This document shows positions 1 through 7,037 of a DNA stretch of 26,371 nucleotides, piece after piece (within the stretch, counting starts at the first letter, position 1; every line of letters begins with the position of its first letter). The notes under the pieces are model-generated. The model was not told where the DNA came from. It did not search any database and worked only from the letters and a program-made list of their open reading frames with translations. The stretch is from Leptolinea sp. UBA4782 (lineage in GTDB: Bacteria; Chloroflexota; Anaerolineae; Anaerolineales; Anaerolineaceae), in assembly GCA_002403095.1 (NCBI GenBank), contig DHHC01000024.1:1967-28337 (forward strand), written 5' to 3'. Made by a program: the position numbers and the translations under genes.

Positions 1-1649
1 CGCCTTTAAGCCACCCGTTAGGCCCAAACAACAAACTTGTTTTCGCCCCTGGTATCATGACCGGGACTACTGCACCAACCTCAGCGCGCATTTCTGTTGG
101 CGGCAAGTCACCTTTAACTGGCGGAATAAAAGAAGCCAATGCCGGTACATCCTGGGCAGCAGATATTGCTTCCATGCGAATTAAAGCACTTGTTGTAGAG
201 GGTATGCCCGAGAAGAAAGGTGAGTACTGGGGCATCTTGATCCACTGGGATAGCACAGCCGCACAACCCAAGCTGGAATGGTTTAATGCAAATGAGTTCA
301 CTGGACAAAACCTTTATGAGGTTTACCCAAAAGTCTATGAAAAATTTGCTGACCGGAGAGTATCCATTTGCGGTACCGGCATGGCTGGAGAACATGGATA
401 CGGAAATTCAGGTGTGGTGTTCAACGACATGTCCAAACGCCCCAGCAGGTACGCTGGTCGCGGCGGGCTTGGCGCTGTCATGGCAAGCAAGGGACTGAAA
501 TTCATCGTCCTGGACGACCGCGGCGCACCTGGTGTCGAAATCGTGGACAAGCCCCTGTTTGAGGTCGGGCGCAAGAAGATGATCGAAGCTCTGCGTTCGC
601 ATGCCATCACCAAACCGAAAGGCGCCTTAAATTCGTTCGGCACCGCTGTGTTGATCAACATCCTGAACGAGGCTGGCGGACTTCCCACCCGCAACTTCTC
701 GAGCGGCAGGTTCGAAGGCGCGGCCAAAATCGCCGGTGAAGCGATCTTTGAAGGAAACAAAGCCAGGCTAGGCGAGGAACTCTACAACCACCCCTGCAGC
801 CCCGGCTGCATCATCCAGTGCTCCAACACCTGGCACAAGGCTGACAAGACCGAACATACATCCTGTATCGAGTACGAATCAGATTGGGCACTGGGTGCAA
901 ACTGCGGTATCGACGATCTTGACATCATCGCGGAATTGAACCAGTTATGCAATGGATACGGCCTGGACACGATTGAAACCGGCGTAACCATTGGGGTTGC
1001 CATGGAAGCCGGAGTGATCCCATTTGGTGATGGGAAAGGTTCCATTGAGCTGGTCCACAAAATAGGTAAAGGTGAACCCATCGGCCGCATTCTCGGCAGC
1101 GGTACCGGTTCTGCCGGTAAAGTGTTGGGTGTCACCAGGGTTCCTGCCGTCAAGGGGCAGGGTATGCCAGCTTATGAGCCGCGCGCGGTCAAAGGGATCG
1201 GCATTACCTACGCCACTACAACCATGGGCGCCGACCATACTGCCGGCTACACGATCTGCCCTGAGATCCTGGGGGTGAGCGGCAAACAAGATCCCCTCTC
1301 TCCGGAAGGCAAGGCCGCATTGAGCCGGGCTTTCCAGGCAACCACAGCCTTTATCGACTCCAGCGGCCACTGTCTCTTTATCGCTTTTGCCATCCTGGAT
1401 ATTGCCAGCGGGTTTGAAGGCATGATCGAAGAGGCAAACGGGGTCTTAGGAACCAGCTGGACGGCAGACGATATAGTCAAGTATGGCGCTGATGTACTGA
1501 AAGTGGAGCGCAAGTTCAACGAGGCAGCAGGCATCAGCAAAGAAGCTGACCGCATTCCTGAGTTCATGCATATTGAACCGCTCCCGCCCCATAACAACAT
1601 TTTCGATGTTCCAGACAGCGCCTTGGACAGCGTATTTGGAGAGTTATAG
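1..1649 (+). CDS. Aldehyde:ferredoxin oxidoreductase family tungstoenzyme, 5'-truncated by the window edge
   Basis: The frame is open from base 3 with no stop, and it encodes typical AFOR N-domain sequence upstream of the first in-window ATG at 57. The true start therefore lies before the window, probably by some tens of residues. The family uses a bis-tungstopterin and one 4Fe-4S cluster to oxidise aldehydes or related substrates with ferredoxin-type carriers. Visible landmarks are the N-domain pterin-binding region (APGIMTGTTAPTSAR, then KSPLTGGIKEANAG), a cluster-binding CSPGCIIQC at bases 795-821, and a fourth candidate cysteine in DSSGHCLF at 1371-1373. The Cys spacing CX3CX3C differs from the CX2CX3C of Pyrococcus AOR. 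A maturase and a MoaD-like protein follow in the same direction, supporting a tungsten cofactor. The physiological substrate cannot be told from sequence. Confidence 0.93.
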   Translation, partial: PLSHPLGPNNKLVFAPGIMTGTTAPTSARISVGGKSPLTGGIKEANAGTSWAADIASMRIKALVVEGMPEKKGEYWGILIHWDSTAAQPKLEWFNANEFTGQNLYEVYPKVYEKFADRRVSICGTGMAGEHGYGNSGVVFNDMSKRPSRYAGRGGLGAVMASKGLKFIVLDDRGAPGVEIVDKPLFEVGRKKMIEALRSHAITKPKGALNSFGTAVLINILNEAGGLPTRNFSSGRFEGAAKIAGEAIFEGNKARLGEELYNHPCSPGCIIQCSNTWHKADKTEHTSCIEYESDWALGANCGIDDLDIIAELNQLCNGYGLDTIETGVTIGVAMEAGVIPFGDGKGSIELVHKIGKGEPIGRILGSGTGSAGKVLGVTRVPAVKGQGMPAYEPRAVKGIGITYATTTMGADHTAGYTICPEILGVSGKQDPLSPEGKAALSRAFQATTAFIDSSGHCLFIAFAILDIASGFEGMIEEANGVLGTSWTADDIVKYGADVLKVERKFNEAAGISKEADRIPEFMHIEPLPPHNNIFDVPDSALDSVFGEL

Positions 1650-1674
1650 AAGTAAAGTAAAATTCCAATCGGGC

Positions 1675-1701
1675 AGGGGCTGTCCCTTTGTGACAGCCCC
1701 T
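1675..1701 (+). other. Intercistronic hairpin between the AOR and maturase genes
   Basis: A perfect 10-bp GC-rich stem (AGGGGCTGTC / GACAGCCCCT) with a 7-nt loop lies between the AOR stop and the radical-SAM start. No T-run follows on the plus strand, so it is not a standard intrinsic terminator. It may stabilise the upstream message or attenuate read-through, giving more oxidoreductase than maturase. That role is inferred. Confidence 0.6.
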
Positions 1702-1721
1702 CTCGTATATCAGGATGGTAA

Positions 1722-2909
1722 ATGCCTGTAATCACCACAGATGACAATGGTAGAGTAAATCTACCTGATTCCTTTTTAAATCGGCGCCACATTCCCGCGA
1801 ACATGGAATACTGGCTGGACGAACGAGATGGGGAACTTATCCTTCACCCCCGCATACCCAATACCCGAAAACTATACATTGAACCTACAACCAGGTGCAA
1901 CCTGAATTGTGTGACCTGCATCCGGAATGCCTGGGATGACCCGCAGGAACATATGTCATGGGAGACCTTTACGCGCATATTGGACAGCCTGGATGGGCTG
2001 CCCGAACTGAACCGGGTAGTTTTTACCAGCTTTGGTGAACCCCTGTTCCACCCCCGCATCCTGGAAATGATAGCAGCAATTCGGAAGCGGAACATCGCCG
2101 TAACTGTCGGTTCCAACGGGTTAATGCTAAAACCGGAAGTATCCCGGGAATTGATAAAACTGGGAGTCGACAGGCTGGTCATTTCAGTAGACGGAGTCAA
2201 GCCGGAAACATACAAAAACGTGCGTGGCGCTTCTCTGATAAGGGTCCTGGAAAACATCCATGCATTCAATGAACAAAAAATCCAACTCTCTTCGCTGACC
2301 CCTTCATTAGGAATTGAATTTGTCTTGCTGCGGTCGAACATTGCAGAGCTGCCGGAATTGACCAGGCTGGCTTCAAAATTGAGCGCCTCCAGGGTGATCG
2401 TAACTAACGTCCTCCCATACACAGAGGATATGCGCCAGCAGGTGCTTTATGGTCATGAACCGCAGGAACCGTTCAAATCCGGAGGTTTCCCAGTCAATCT
2501 GGATGCATGGGTCACCTGGGGAACCATTGAGATGCCCAGGATGCATTGGGGAGCAGAACGCCGCTGCCGGTTCATCAAAGACAGGGCGATGATAGTTAGC
2601 TGGAACGGGAATGTCAGTCCCTGCTACGCTCTTTCACACAAGTACTCCTACCTTGCCATAGATGGGCGTAAGAAAGATGTGGAGCAGTACATCTTGGGTA
2701 ATGTTCAGCAAAGCAGCCTGGCTGATATTTGGATGTCAGAAGATTATGTTCGCTTCCGCAGCGAGGTGCGCATGTTCCATTTTCCATCCTGCCCTGATTG
2801 CGATCTGCGCTCGCACTGTGAAATGCGCGGCCATAATGAGGGCTGCTGGGGGTGGAACCCTTCCTGTGCCGATTGCCTGTGGGCGCAGGACATCATCCGC
2901 TGCCCATAG
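1722..2909 (+). CDS. Tungsten-oxidoreductase radical SAM/SPASM maturase
   Basis: The protein has 395 residues. A radical-SAM CX3CX2C motif (C59, C63, C66 in TTRCNLNCVTC) is followed by the usual barrel elements, such as TSFGEPLFHP and a VISVDG strand. The C-terminal region is cysteine-rich (CPDCDLRSHC plus further Cys to the end), typical of a SPASM domain with auxiliary 4Fe-4S clusters. Adjacency to an AOR-type enzyme matches the described family of tungsten cofactor oxidoreductase radical SAM maturases; the exact reaction is not established. Residues 1-45 (MPVITTDDNGRVNLP and onward) look like an AbrB/SpoVT-type swapped-hairpin domain rather than part of the barrel. The start at 1722 has only a weak Shine-Dalgarno (AGGATGG). 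The next gene begins 7 nt after the stop, so the two are probably cotranscribed. Confidence 0.87.
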   Translation: MPVITTDDNGRVNLPDSFLNRRHIPANMEYWLDERDGELILHPRIPNTRKLYIEPTTRCNLNCVTCIRNAWDDPQEHMSWETFTRILDSLDGLPELNRVVFTSFGEPLFHPRILEMIAAIRKRNIAVTVGSNGLMLKPEVSRELIKLGVDRLVISVDGVKPETYKNVRGASLIRVLENIHAFNEQKIQLSSLTPSLGIEFVLLRSNIAELPELTRLASKLSASRVIVTNVLPYTEDMRQQVLYGHEPQEPFKSGGFPVNLDAWVTWGTIEMPRMHWGAERRCRFIKDRAMIVSWNGNVSPCYALSHKYSYLAIDGRKKDVEQYILGNVQQSSLADIWMSEDYVRFRSEVRMFHFPSCPDCDLRSHCEMRGHNEGCWGWNPSCADCLWAQDIIRCP

Positions 2910-2916
2910 GGAAAAT

Positions 2917-3549
2917 ATGGTTATTCAGGTAAAATTATTCGCAACCCTCGGAATATATGCACCACACGGTGTCTCTGCTAAACCTTTTGCCCTGGAAGTT
3001 GAGCCGGGAACAACGGGTCAAGACCTTATCAGCCGGCTGAAGATTCCGGACGAAGAAGTGAAAATCTTTTTCGTAAACGGGCGTATCATGGAATTATCTT
3101 ATTGTTTTCAAGAAGGCGACGAAGCGGGTTTGTTCCCGCCCATTGGAGGTGGAATGGTGGAGTTTATCCAGGTAGACACATGGCTCTATGGCGAGCTGGC
3201 GAGGTTTGGAGGTGAAAGTAAAGGAACCGGTTTTGCCAACCTGGCGGTCAGACTGCCTGCAGGTGCGGTGATGCAAGATCTGCTGGATATGCTTCACATG
3301 GATACGAAAGAACGCGGGATTACATTTATCAATGGCAACCTGGCAGCAATGCCCGGTCTTCAGCCCGATCTGCAGCATGAGCTGCATGATAATGACAGGG
3401 TGGCATTTTTCCATCTACGGGCTATGTGGCCGTTTCAATACCGGCATGGCGCAGCAATGGTACCTGAAATGCGCGAAGCAATACAGGAGGAGAGAGACCA
3501 GGGACTGCACCATTCGTATAAAGATGAAGAAGATGCAGGTATAGATTAA
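2917..3549 (+). CDS. Tandem MoaD/ThiS-like (beta-grasp) protein
   Basis: The protein has 210 residues from ATG 2917. A longer open frame begins at 2662 but overlaps the maturase and encodes no conserved sequence there, so this start is preferred. Two ubiquitin-like beta-grasp units follow one another: residues 1-79 (MVIQVKLFATL to FPPIGGG) and about 81-169 (VEFIQVDTWLYGEL to FFHLRAM). The first ends in a Gly-Gly-Gly at 77-79, the position where MoaD is adenylated and thiocarboxylated, but here it is internal. The second unit lacks a C-terminal GG and runs into a conserved-looking tail (MWPFQYRHGAAM) and a charged end. MoaD supplies sulfur for the pterin dithiolene, so the neighbours suggest a role in tungstopterin supply or in AOR maturation. 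Which role applies is not known. Confidence 0.82.
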   Translation: MVIQVKLFATLGIYAPHGVSAKPFALEVEPGTTGQDLISRLKIPDEEVKIFFVNGRIMELSYCFQEGDEAGLFPPIGGGMVEFIQVDTWLYGELARFGGESKGTGFANLAVRLPAGAVMQDLLDMLHMDTKERGITFINGNLAAMPGLQPDLQHELHDNDRVAFFHLRAMWPFQYRHGAAMVPEMREAIQEERDQGLHHSYKDEEDAGID

Positions 3550-3576
3550 TAAAGTCGGCAAGATAACCTCATCAAT

Positions 3577-3614
3577 AAATCCCCAACTGGACAGTTGTAC
3601 ATTTGGGGATTTTT
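3577..3614 (+). terminator. Rho-independent terminator after the tungstoenzyme operon
   Basis: A 10-bp stem (AAATCCCCAA / TTGGGGATTT) with a 16-nt loop runs into a T-run at 3610-3614, placed 28 nt after the MoaD-like stop. Confidence 0.85.
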
Positions 3615-3631
3615 GACATTTAGGTTAAAAT
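3603..3631 (+). promoter_or_regulatory. Candidate promoter of the dehydrogenase-DhaKL operon
   Basis: A TAAAAT -10 box at 3626-3631 (within GTTAAAAT) lies 17 nt after TTGGGG at 3603-3608. It would give a leader of about 33 nt before ATG 3671, which has AAGGTGG as its ribosome-binding site. The -35 is poor and overlaps the terminator stem. The same GTTAAAAT box precedes the UroD-like gene at 18353-18360, which adds modest support. Confidence 0.35.
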
Positions 3632-3670
3632 TGCCTTGAGTACTAAAAATCTTAGATAAGGTGGAAATAA

Positions 3671-4561
3671 ATGGAAAAAATAGCATTTCTCGGGCTCGGT
3701 ATTATGGGCCACAATATCGTTGTCAACCTCTTAAAAGCAGGATACCCCGTTACAGTTTACAACCGCACAGCAGCAAAGACCAAACCGCTGGTGGAACTGG
3801 GGGCAAAGAAAGCTGCAACCCCGCGTGAAGCTGCTGCGGGCGCTGATGTTGTCATGGTTATGGTCAATGACGACAAAGGCATCGAAGATGTGTTCTTCGG
3901 AAAAGACGGTGTAGAATCCGGCCTTTCGGCCGGACAGGTTGTCATTGATCTGACCACCTGTATGCCGAAGACCTCGCTGCGCGAAGCGGCAGCCTGCGAA
4001 GCCAAAGGCGCAAAATTCCTGGATGCCCCCGTATTCGGCAGCAAAGGTGAATCGCGCGATGCCGGGCTTTGGATCATCATCGGCGGCGACAGGGCTGTCT
4101 TTGAAAAAATGCTGCCAATCTTCAAGAAGATCAGCGCCACCCAGCATTACATGGGCGAGAACGGCAAAGGTTCTTCCATGAAGCTGGTTGGAAACCTGGT
4201 AGTTGCTTCGCAGATCGAAGCTCTAGGTGAGGCCATGACCCTGGCAGTAAAAGCCGGGCTTGATCCCAAGGATGTCCTGGGTGTGCTGCACGTGACAGAC
4301 TTCAAATCCCCCATCTTTGATGGCGTAGGCGATTCCCTCTGCCGGCGCGATTTCTCCCCGTCGTTCTACCTCAAGCTTATGCTTAAAGATGCCAATCTGA
4401 TTGCTGCATTTGCCCAGGAACTGAATGTTTCCATGCCTGCCTCAGCCGCCACCCGCGAGGTGATTAAAGCTGCTGTAAACAAAGGCTGGGGCGAGGAAAA
4501 TGCATCCGCATTCATCAAAGTGCTCGAAGGATTATCAAACGTAGAAGTTAAATACAAGTAA
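3671..4561 (+). CDS. NAD(P)-dependent beta-hydroxyacid dehydrogenase, semialdehyde-reductase-like
   Basis: The protein has 296 residues, the usual length for the 3-hydroxyisobutyrate dehydrogenase superfamily. It has an N-terminal Rossmann motif GLGIMG (8-13), then NRT at 31-33, where an Arg after the second beta strand often goes with NADP(H). It also has the substrate-loop signature DAPVFGSKGESRDAG (118-132) and the catalytic lysine K171 with N175 in GKGSSMKLVGN. The GSK version of the loop is closer to glyoxylate/succinic semialdehyde reductases than to the DAPVSGG of classical HIBADH. It is first in an operon with dhaK, dhaL and a cupin protein, so it probably interconverts a small hydroxy-aldehyde or hydroxy-acid in that pathway. 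The exact substrate is unknown. Confidence 0.88.
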   Translation: MEKIAFLGLGIMGHNIVVNLLKAGYPVTVYNRTAAKTKPLVELGAKKAATPREAAAGADVVMVMVNDDKGIEDVFFGKDGVESGLSAGQVVIDLTTCMPKTSLREAAACEAKGAKFLDAPVFGSKGESRDAGLWIIIGGDRAVFEKMLPIFKKISATQHYMGENGKGSSMKLVGNLVVASQIEALGEAMTLAVKAGLDPKDVLGVLHVTDFKSPIFDGVGDSLCRRDFSPSFYLKLMLKDANLIAAFAQELNVSMPASAATREVIKAAVNKGWGEENASAFIKVLEGLSNVEVKYK

Positions 4562-4597
4562 TTTTTGTATATATTCATTTCATCAGGAGAGAGAAAC

Positions 4598-5596
4598 ATG
4601 AAAAAAATCCTTAACCAACCGAAAGATTTTGTTCCTGAAATGCTGGATGGCTTGATCAAGGCTTACCCAACCCAGCTGGCTTACACAGAAGACATTCACT
4701 GCATTGTGCGTGCTGACTCCCCCGTCAAGGGCAAGGTCGGCCTGGCTACCGGCGGCGGCTCCGGCCACTTGCCAGTTTTCCTCGGCTATGTTGGGAAGGG
4801 CATGCTGGATGGCTGCTCAGTCGGCGACGTATTCTCCTCTCCCAGCGCCGAGCAAATGCTGGCGGTCACCAAGCGCATCGACGGCGGCAAGGGCGTGGTC
4901 TATATCTACGGCAACTACGGCGGCGATGTGATGAACTTTGACATGGCAGCCGAACTGGCTGATATGGAAGGTATCCAGGTTAAAACCGTGCTGGTAAAAG
5001 ACGATGTAGCTTCTGCACCCCCGGCCGAAGCCGGCCGCAGGCGCGGCGTAGCGGGCATGGTTTTCGCCTTCAAGGTTGCCGGCGCCAAAGCAGATAAAGG
5101 CGGCAGCCTGGACGAGGTAGCCGCAGCGGCGGAAAAAGCGCTTGCTAATATCCGCACCATGGGTGTTGCCCTCTCCCCCTGCACGGTCCCGCTGGCTGGC
5201 AAACCAACCTTCACCATCGGCGACGATGAAATGGAGATCGGCATGGGCATCCACGGTGAGCCGGGCATGAAACGTGAAAAACTGCAGACTGCCGACCAGA
5301 TCGCCGAACGCATGACACTCGCCATCTTAGAAGACCTGCCCCAGAAACAGGGCACCCGTGTGGCAGTCATGGTCAACGGCCTGGGCGCCACCCCGCCCGA
5401 GGAGCTGTACGTCATTTACCGCAAAGTGGATGAGATCCTCAAAGGCAAGGGCCTGGTTATACACCGCGCTTACGTGGGCGAATTTGCCACGTCTATGGAA
5501 ATGGCTGGCGCTTCCCTGACCTTCATGTACCTGGATGATGAACTGGCGGAATTGCTGGACGCTCCAGCCCACACCCCGTTCTTCAAGCAGTTCTAA
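4598..5596 (+). CDS. dhaK: Dihydroxyacetone kinase subunit DhaK (or related short-sugar ketose kinase)
   Basis: The protein has 332 residues from ATG 4598, preceded by AGGAGAGAG; an upstream TTG start at 4565 is rejected. It is a stand-alone DhaK domain. GGGSGHLP is at 52-59, and D110 in NYGGDVMNFDMA and H219 in GMGIHGEPG correspond to the E. coli active-site Asp and to the His that binds the ketose covalently as a hemiaminal. The usual GRRRGVAG and C-terminal TSMEMAGASLTFMYLDDEL segments are present. DhaL follows 20 nt downstream. No DhaM phosphotransfer protein is in the window, so the pair is probably ATP-dependent. DhaK-like kinases also act on erythrulose and other short ketoses, so dihydroxyacetone is not certain as the substrate. 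Confidence 0.9.
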   Translation: MKKILNQPKDFVPEMLDGLIKAYPTQLAYTEDIHCIVRADSPVKGKVGLATGGGSGHLPVFLGYVGKGMLDGCSVGDVFSSPSAEQMLAVTKRIDGGKGVVYIYGNYGGDVMNFDMAAELADMEGIQVKTVLVKDDVASAPPAEAGRRRGVAGMVFAFKVAGAKADKGGSLDEVAAAAEKALANIRTMGVALSPCTVPLAGKPTFTIGDDEMEIGMGIHGEPGMKREKLQTADQIAERMTLAILEDLPQKQGTRVAVMVNGLGATPPEELYVIYRKVDEILKGKGLVIHRAYVGEFATSMEMAGASLTFMYLDDELAELLDAPAHTPFFKQF

Positions 5597-5616
5597 GGCT
5601 TAGAAAGGATTTTGCA

Positions 5617-6243
5617 ATGGCAGAGACGATCCACAGTGAAGCAGTAGTGGCTGCTTTCAAAAGGGTAAGCCAGGCATTGATCGACAACAGCACCTTCCTT
5701 ACATCCCTGGACCAGGCGATGGGAGACGGTGACATGGGTATCAACATGGAACGCATCGGCACAGCGCTGCAGGAGTACATCGGCGCCACCGCCATTGAAG
5801 ACATCGGCAAATACTTTGCTGGAGCCGGTATGGCCACCAACCGGGCTGCCCCGTCAACCATGGGTACTTTAATGGCTACCGCAATCATGCGTGCCGGCAA
5901 AGAGGTGATGGGAAAAACTGAGCTGACCGCAGCTGACCTGGCCGCCATGCTCAAAGCTGCCTTCACCGGTATGCAGGAGCGCGGCAAAGCTCAGCTGGGC
6001 AACAAGACCATCCTGGATGCCTTATATCCGGCCAGCGTGGCATTTGATGCAGCTGTTAATGAAGGAAAGAGCCTTCAAGAAGCCGGCACACTGGCGCTTG
6101 CCGCCGCAGAAGAAGGCCGTGACAAGGTTACTCCATTGCGCAGCCAGATCGGTCGAGCCGGCTGGGTAGGCGAACGCACCGAAGGCCTGGTGGACCCGGG
6201 TTGTGCTGCACTGGTGACTATTTTCACCGCGCTTGTCAGTTGA
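5617..6243 (+). CDS. dhaL: Dihydroxyacetone kinase subunit DhaL (ATP/ADP-binding)
   Basis: The protein has 208 residues. DhaL binds the nucleotide and transfers phosphate to the ketose held on DhaK. The Mg-binding aspartates are present as D32, D37 and D39 in LDQAMGDGDMG. The normally conserved His of the GDxDHG motif is Met40 here. The phosphate-loop region NRAAPSTMGTLMATA replaces the usual GGASG-type sequence. The GNKTILDALYPA and GRAGWVGERTEGLVDPG segments are conserved in outline. The partner dhaK lies just upstream, and the DUF4867-like gene begins 28 nt downstream. The altered loop may indicate a different phosphate donor or ketose. Confidence 0.88.
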   Translation: MAETIHSEAVVAAFKRVSQALIDNSTFLTSLDQAMGDGDMGINMERIGTALQEYIGATAIEDIGKYFAGAGMATNRAAPSTMGTLMATAIMRAGKEVMGKTELTAADLAAMLKAAFTGMQERGKAQLGNKTILDALYPASVAFDAAVNEGKSLQEAGTLALAAAEEGRDKVTPLRSQIGRAGWVGERTEGLVDPGCAALVTIFTALVS

Positions 6244-6271
6244 TTGCGTGAATTGAAGACAAGGAGTTCTC

Positions 6272-6961
6272 ATGAGTGTACTTACTGAATTACAGGCAAG
6301 AAACCCCCATATCACCATCCTGCCCGTAACTGACCCCAGCTTCGCCCGCTACGGGCGTGTGCTGAGCGATGTTAAGGCTGACCTGGCCGTGAGCGAAGCC
6401 CGCAAGAAATGGGTGCTGGCGGATGGCTTTGCTGCAGCGACATCTGTGCCGGAATTTGAGGCGGACGCCGACATGCAGCGGACCATTGCAGACCGTATCT
6501 ATGGTGAAATGCCGGTTGAGGTTGGCTGGGTATATGGCCGCAATGATACCCTCAACGCCCTGGAATTCCACCAGGGCAGTGAGGTGCACATCCCGCTGGA
6601 GGATATCGTCCTCCTGGTGGCTCACTACGAGGAAATTGAGTGGCGTCCTGAGCCTTACCTGGATACGAACAAGGTACGCGCTTACTTTGCCCCGCGCGGC
6701 ACGATTACCGAACTGTATACCTGGGGGCTGCATTTTGTCCCGATCAATGCCAGCGCCAAAACAGGATTCTGTGATATCTTCACCCTGCCGCGCAAGACCG
6801 GAAACCCGCTCTCCAAACCCAAGCCCAATACACCGGATGGCAGGATCCTGGTCGCCGCCAACCAGTGGCTTTTCTGCCACCCCGAAGCCAAAGGGATGGT
6901 TGAGGAAGGGCACTTCCCCGGTTTGTACGGTCCGAACGTCAAGATCAACCAGCTGCCTTAA
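6272..6961 (+). CDS. DUF4867-like cupin-fold protein, possible sugar isomerase
   Basis: The protein has 229 residues, with a clear ribosome-binding site (AAGGAGTTCTC before ATG). I recognise the pattern of the DUF4867 family: an N-terminal VTDPSFARYGRVL, a central GRNDTLNALEFHQGSEVHIPLED-type core, and a later GTITELYTWGLHFVPI. The His and Glu residues in EFHQGSEVH and in ELYTWGLHF are spaced as in metal-binding cupins, several of which isomerise sugars. The function of the family is not established to my knowledge. It is the last gene of the dehydrogenase-DhaK-DhaL operon, so it probably acts on the same short sugar or sugar phosphate. The family assignment is from memory and needs a profile search. 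Confidence 0.72.
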   Translation: MSVLTELQARNPHITILPVTDPSFARYGRVLSDVKADLAVSEARKKWVLADGFAAATSVPEFEADADMQRTIADRIYGEMPVEVGWVYGRNDTLNALEFHQGSEVHIPLEDIVLLVAHYEEIEWRPEPYLDTNKVRAYFAPRGTITELYTWGLHFVPINASAKTGFCDIFTLPRKTGNPLSKPKPNTPDGRILVAANQWLFCHPEAKGMVEEGHFPGLYGPNVKINQLP

Positions 6962-6984
6962 GGAACACATTTCAGATACAAACA

Positions 6985-7014
6985 AAAACCCTCTGATTTT
7001 CATCAGAGGGTTTT
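6985..7014. terminator. Bidirectional terminator between convergent operons
   Basis: A perfect 13-bp stem (AAAACCCTCTGAT / ATCAGAGGGTTTT) has a TTTC tetraloop. It carries A-runs on the left and T-runs on the right, so it can stop the DUF4867-like gene (plus strand) and the FGGY kinase operon (minus strand). It lies 23 nt from each stop codon. Confidence 0.9.
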
Positions 7015-7037
7015 GCTTTATCGTGCCTTACAGCTGG

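Noticed and set aside
782..1153. Long antisense open frames across the AOR, dehydrogenase, dhaK and E2 genes
   Set aside because: They are complementary-strand shadows of well-supported genes, with low-complexity Ser/Pro/Ala-rich translations and no ribosome-binding sites.
2662..2916. Longer N-terminus of the MoaD-like protein
   Set aside because: The extra 85 residues overlap the end of the maturase in another frame and are not beta-grasp sequence; MVIQVKLFATL at 2917 is a normal start.
3613..3618. TTGACA right after the terminator, as -35 of the dehydrogenase operon
   Set aside because: No acceptable -10 lies 16-18 nt downstream (the hexamers there share one or two bases with TATAAT). The TAAAAT at 3626-3631 is too close to it and fits a different -35.
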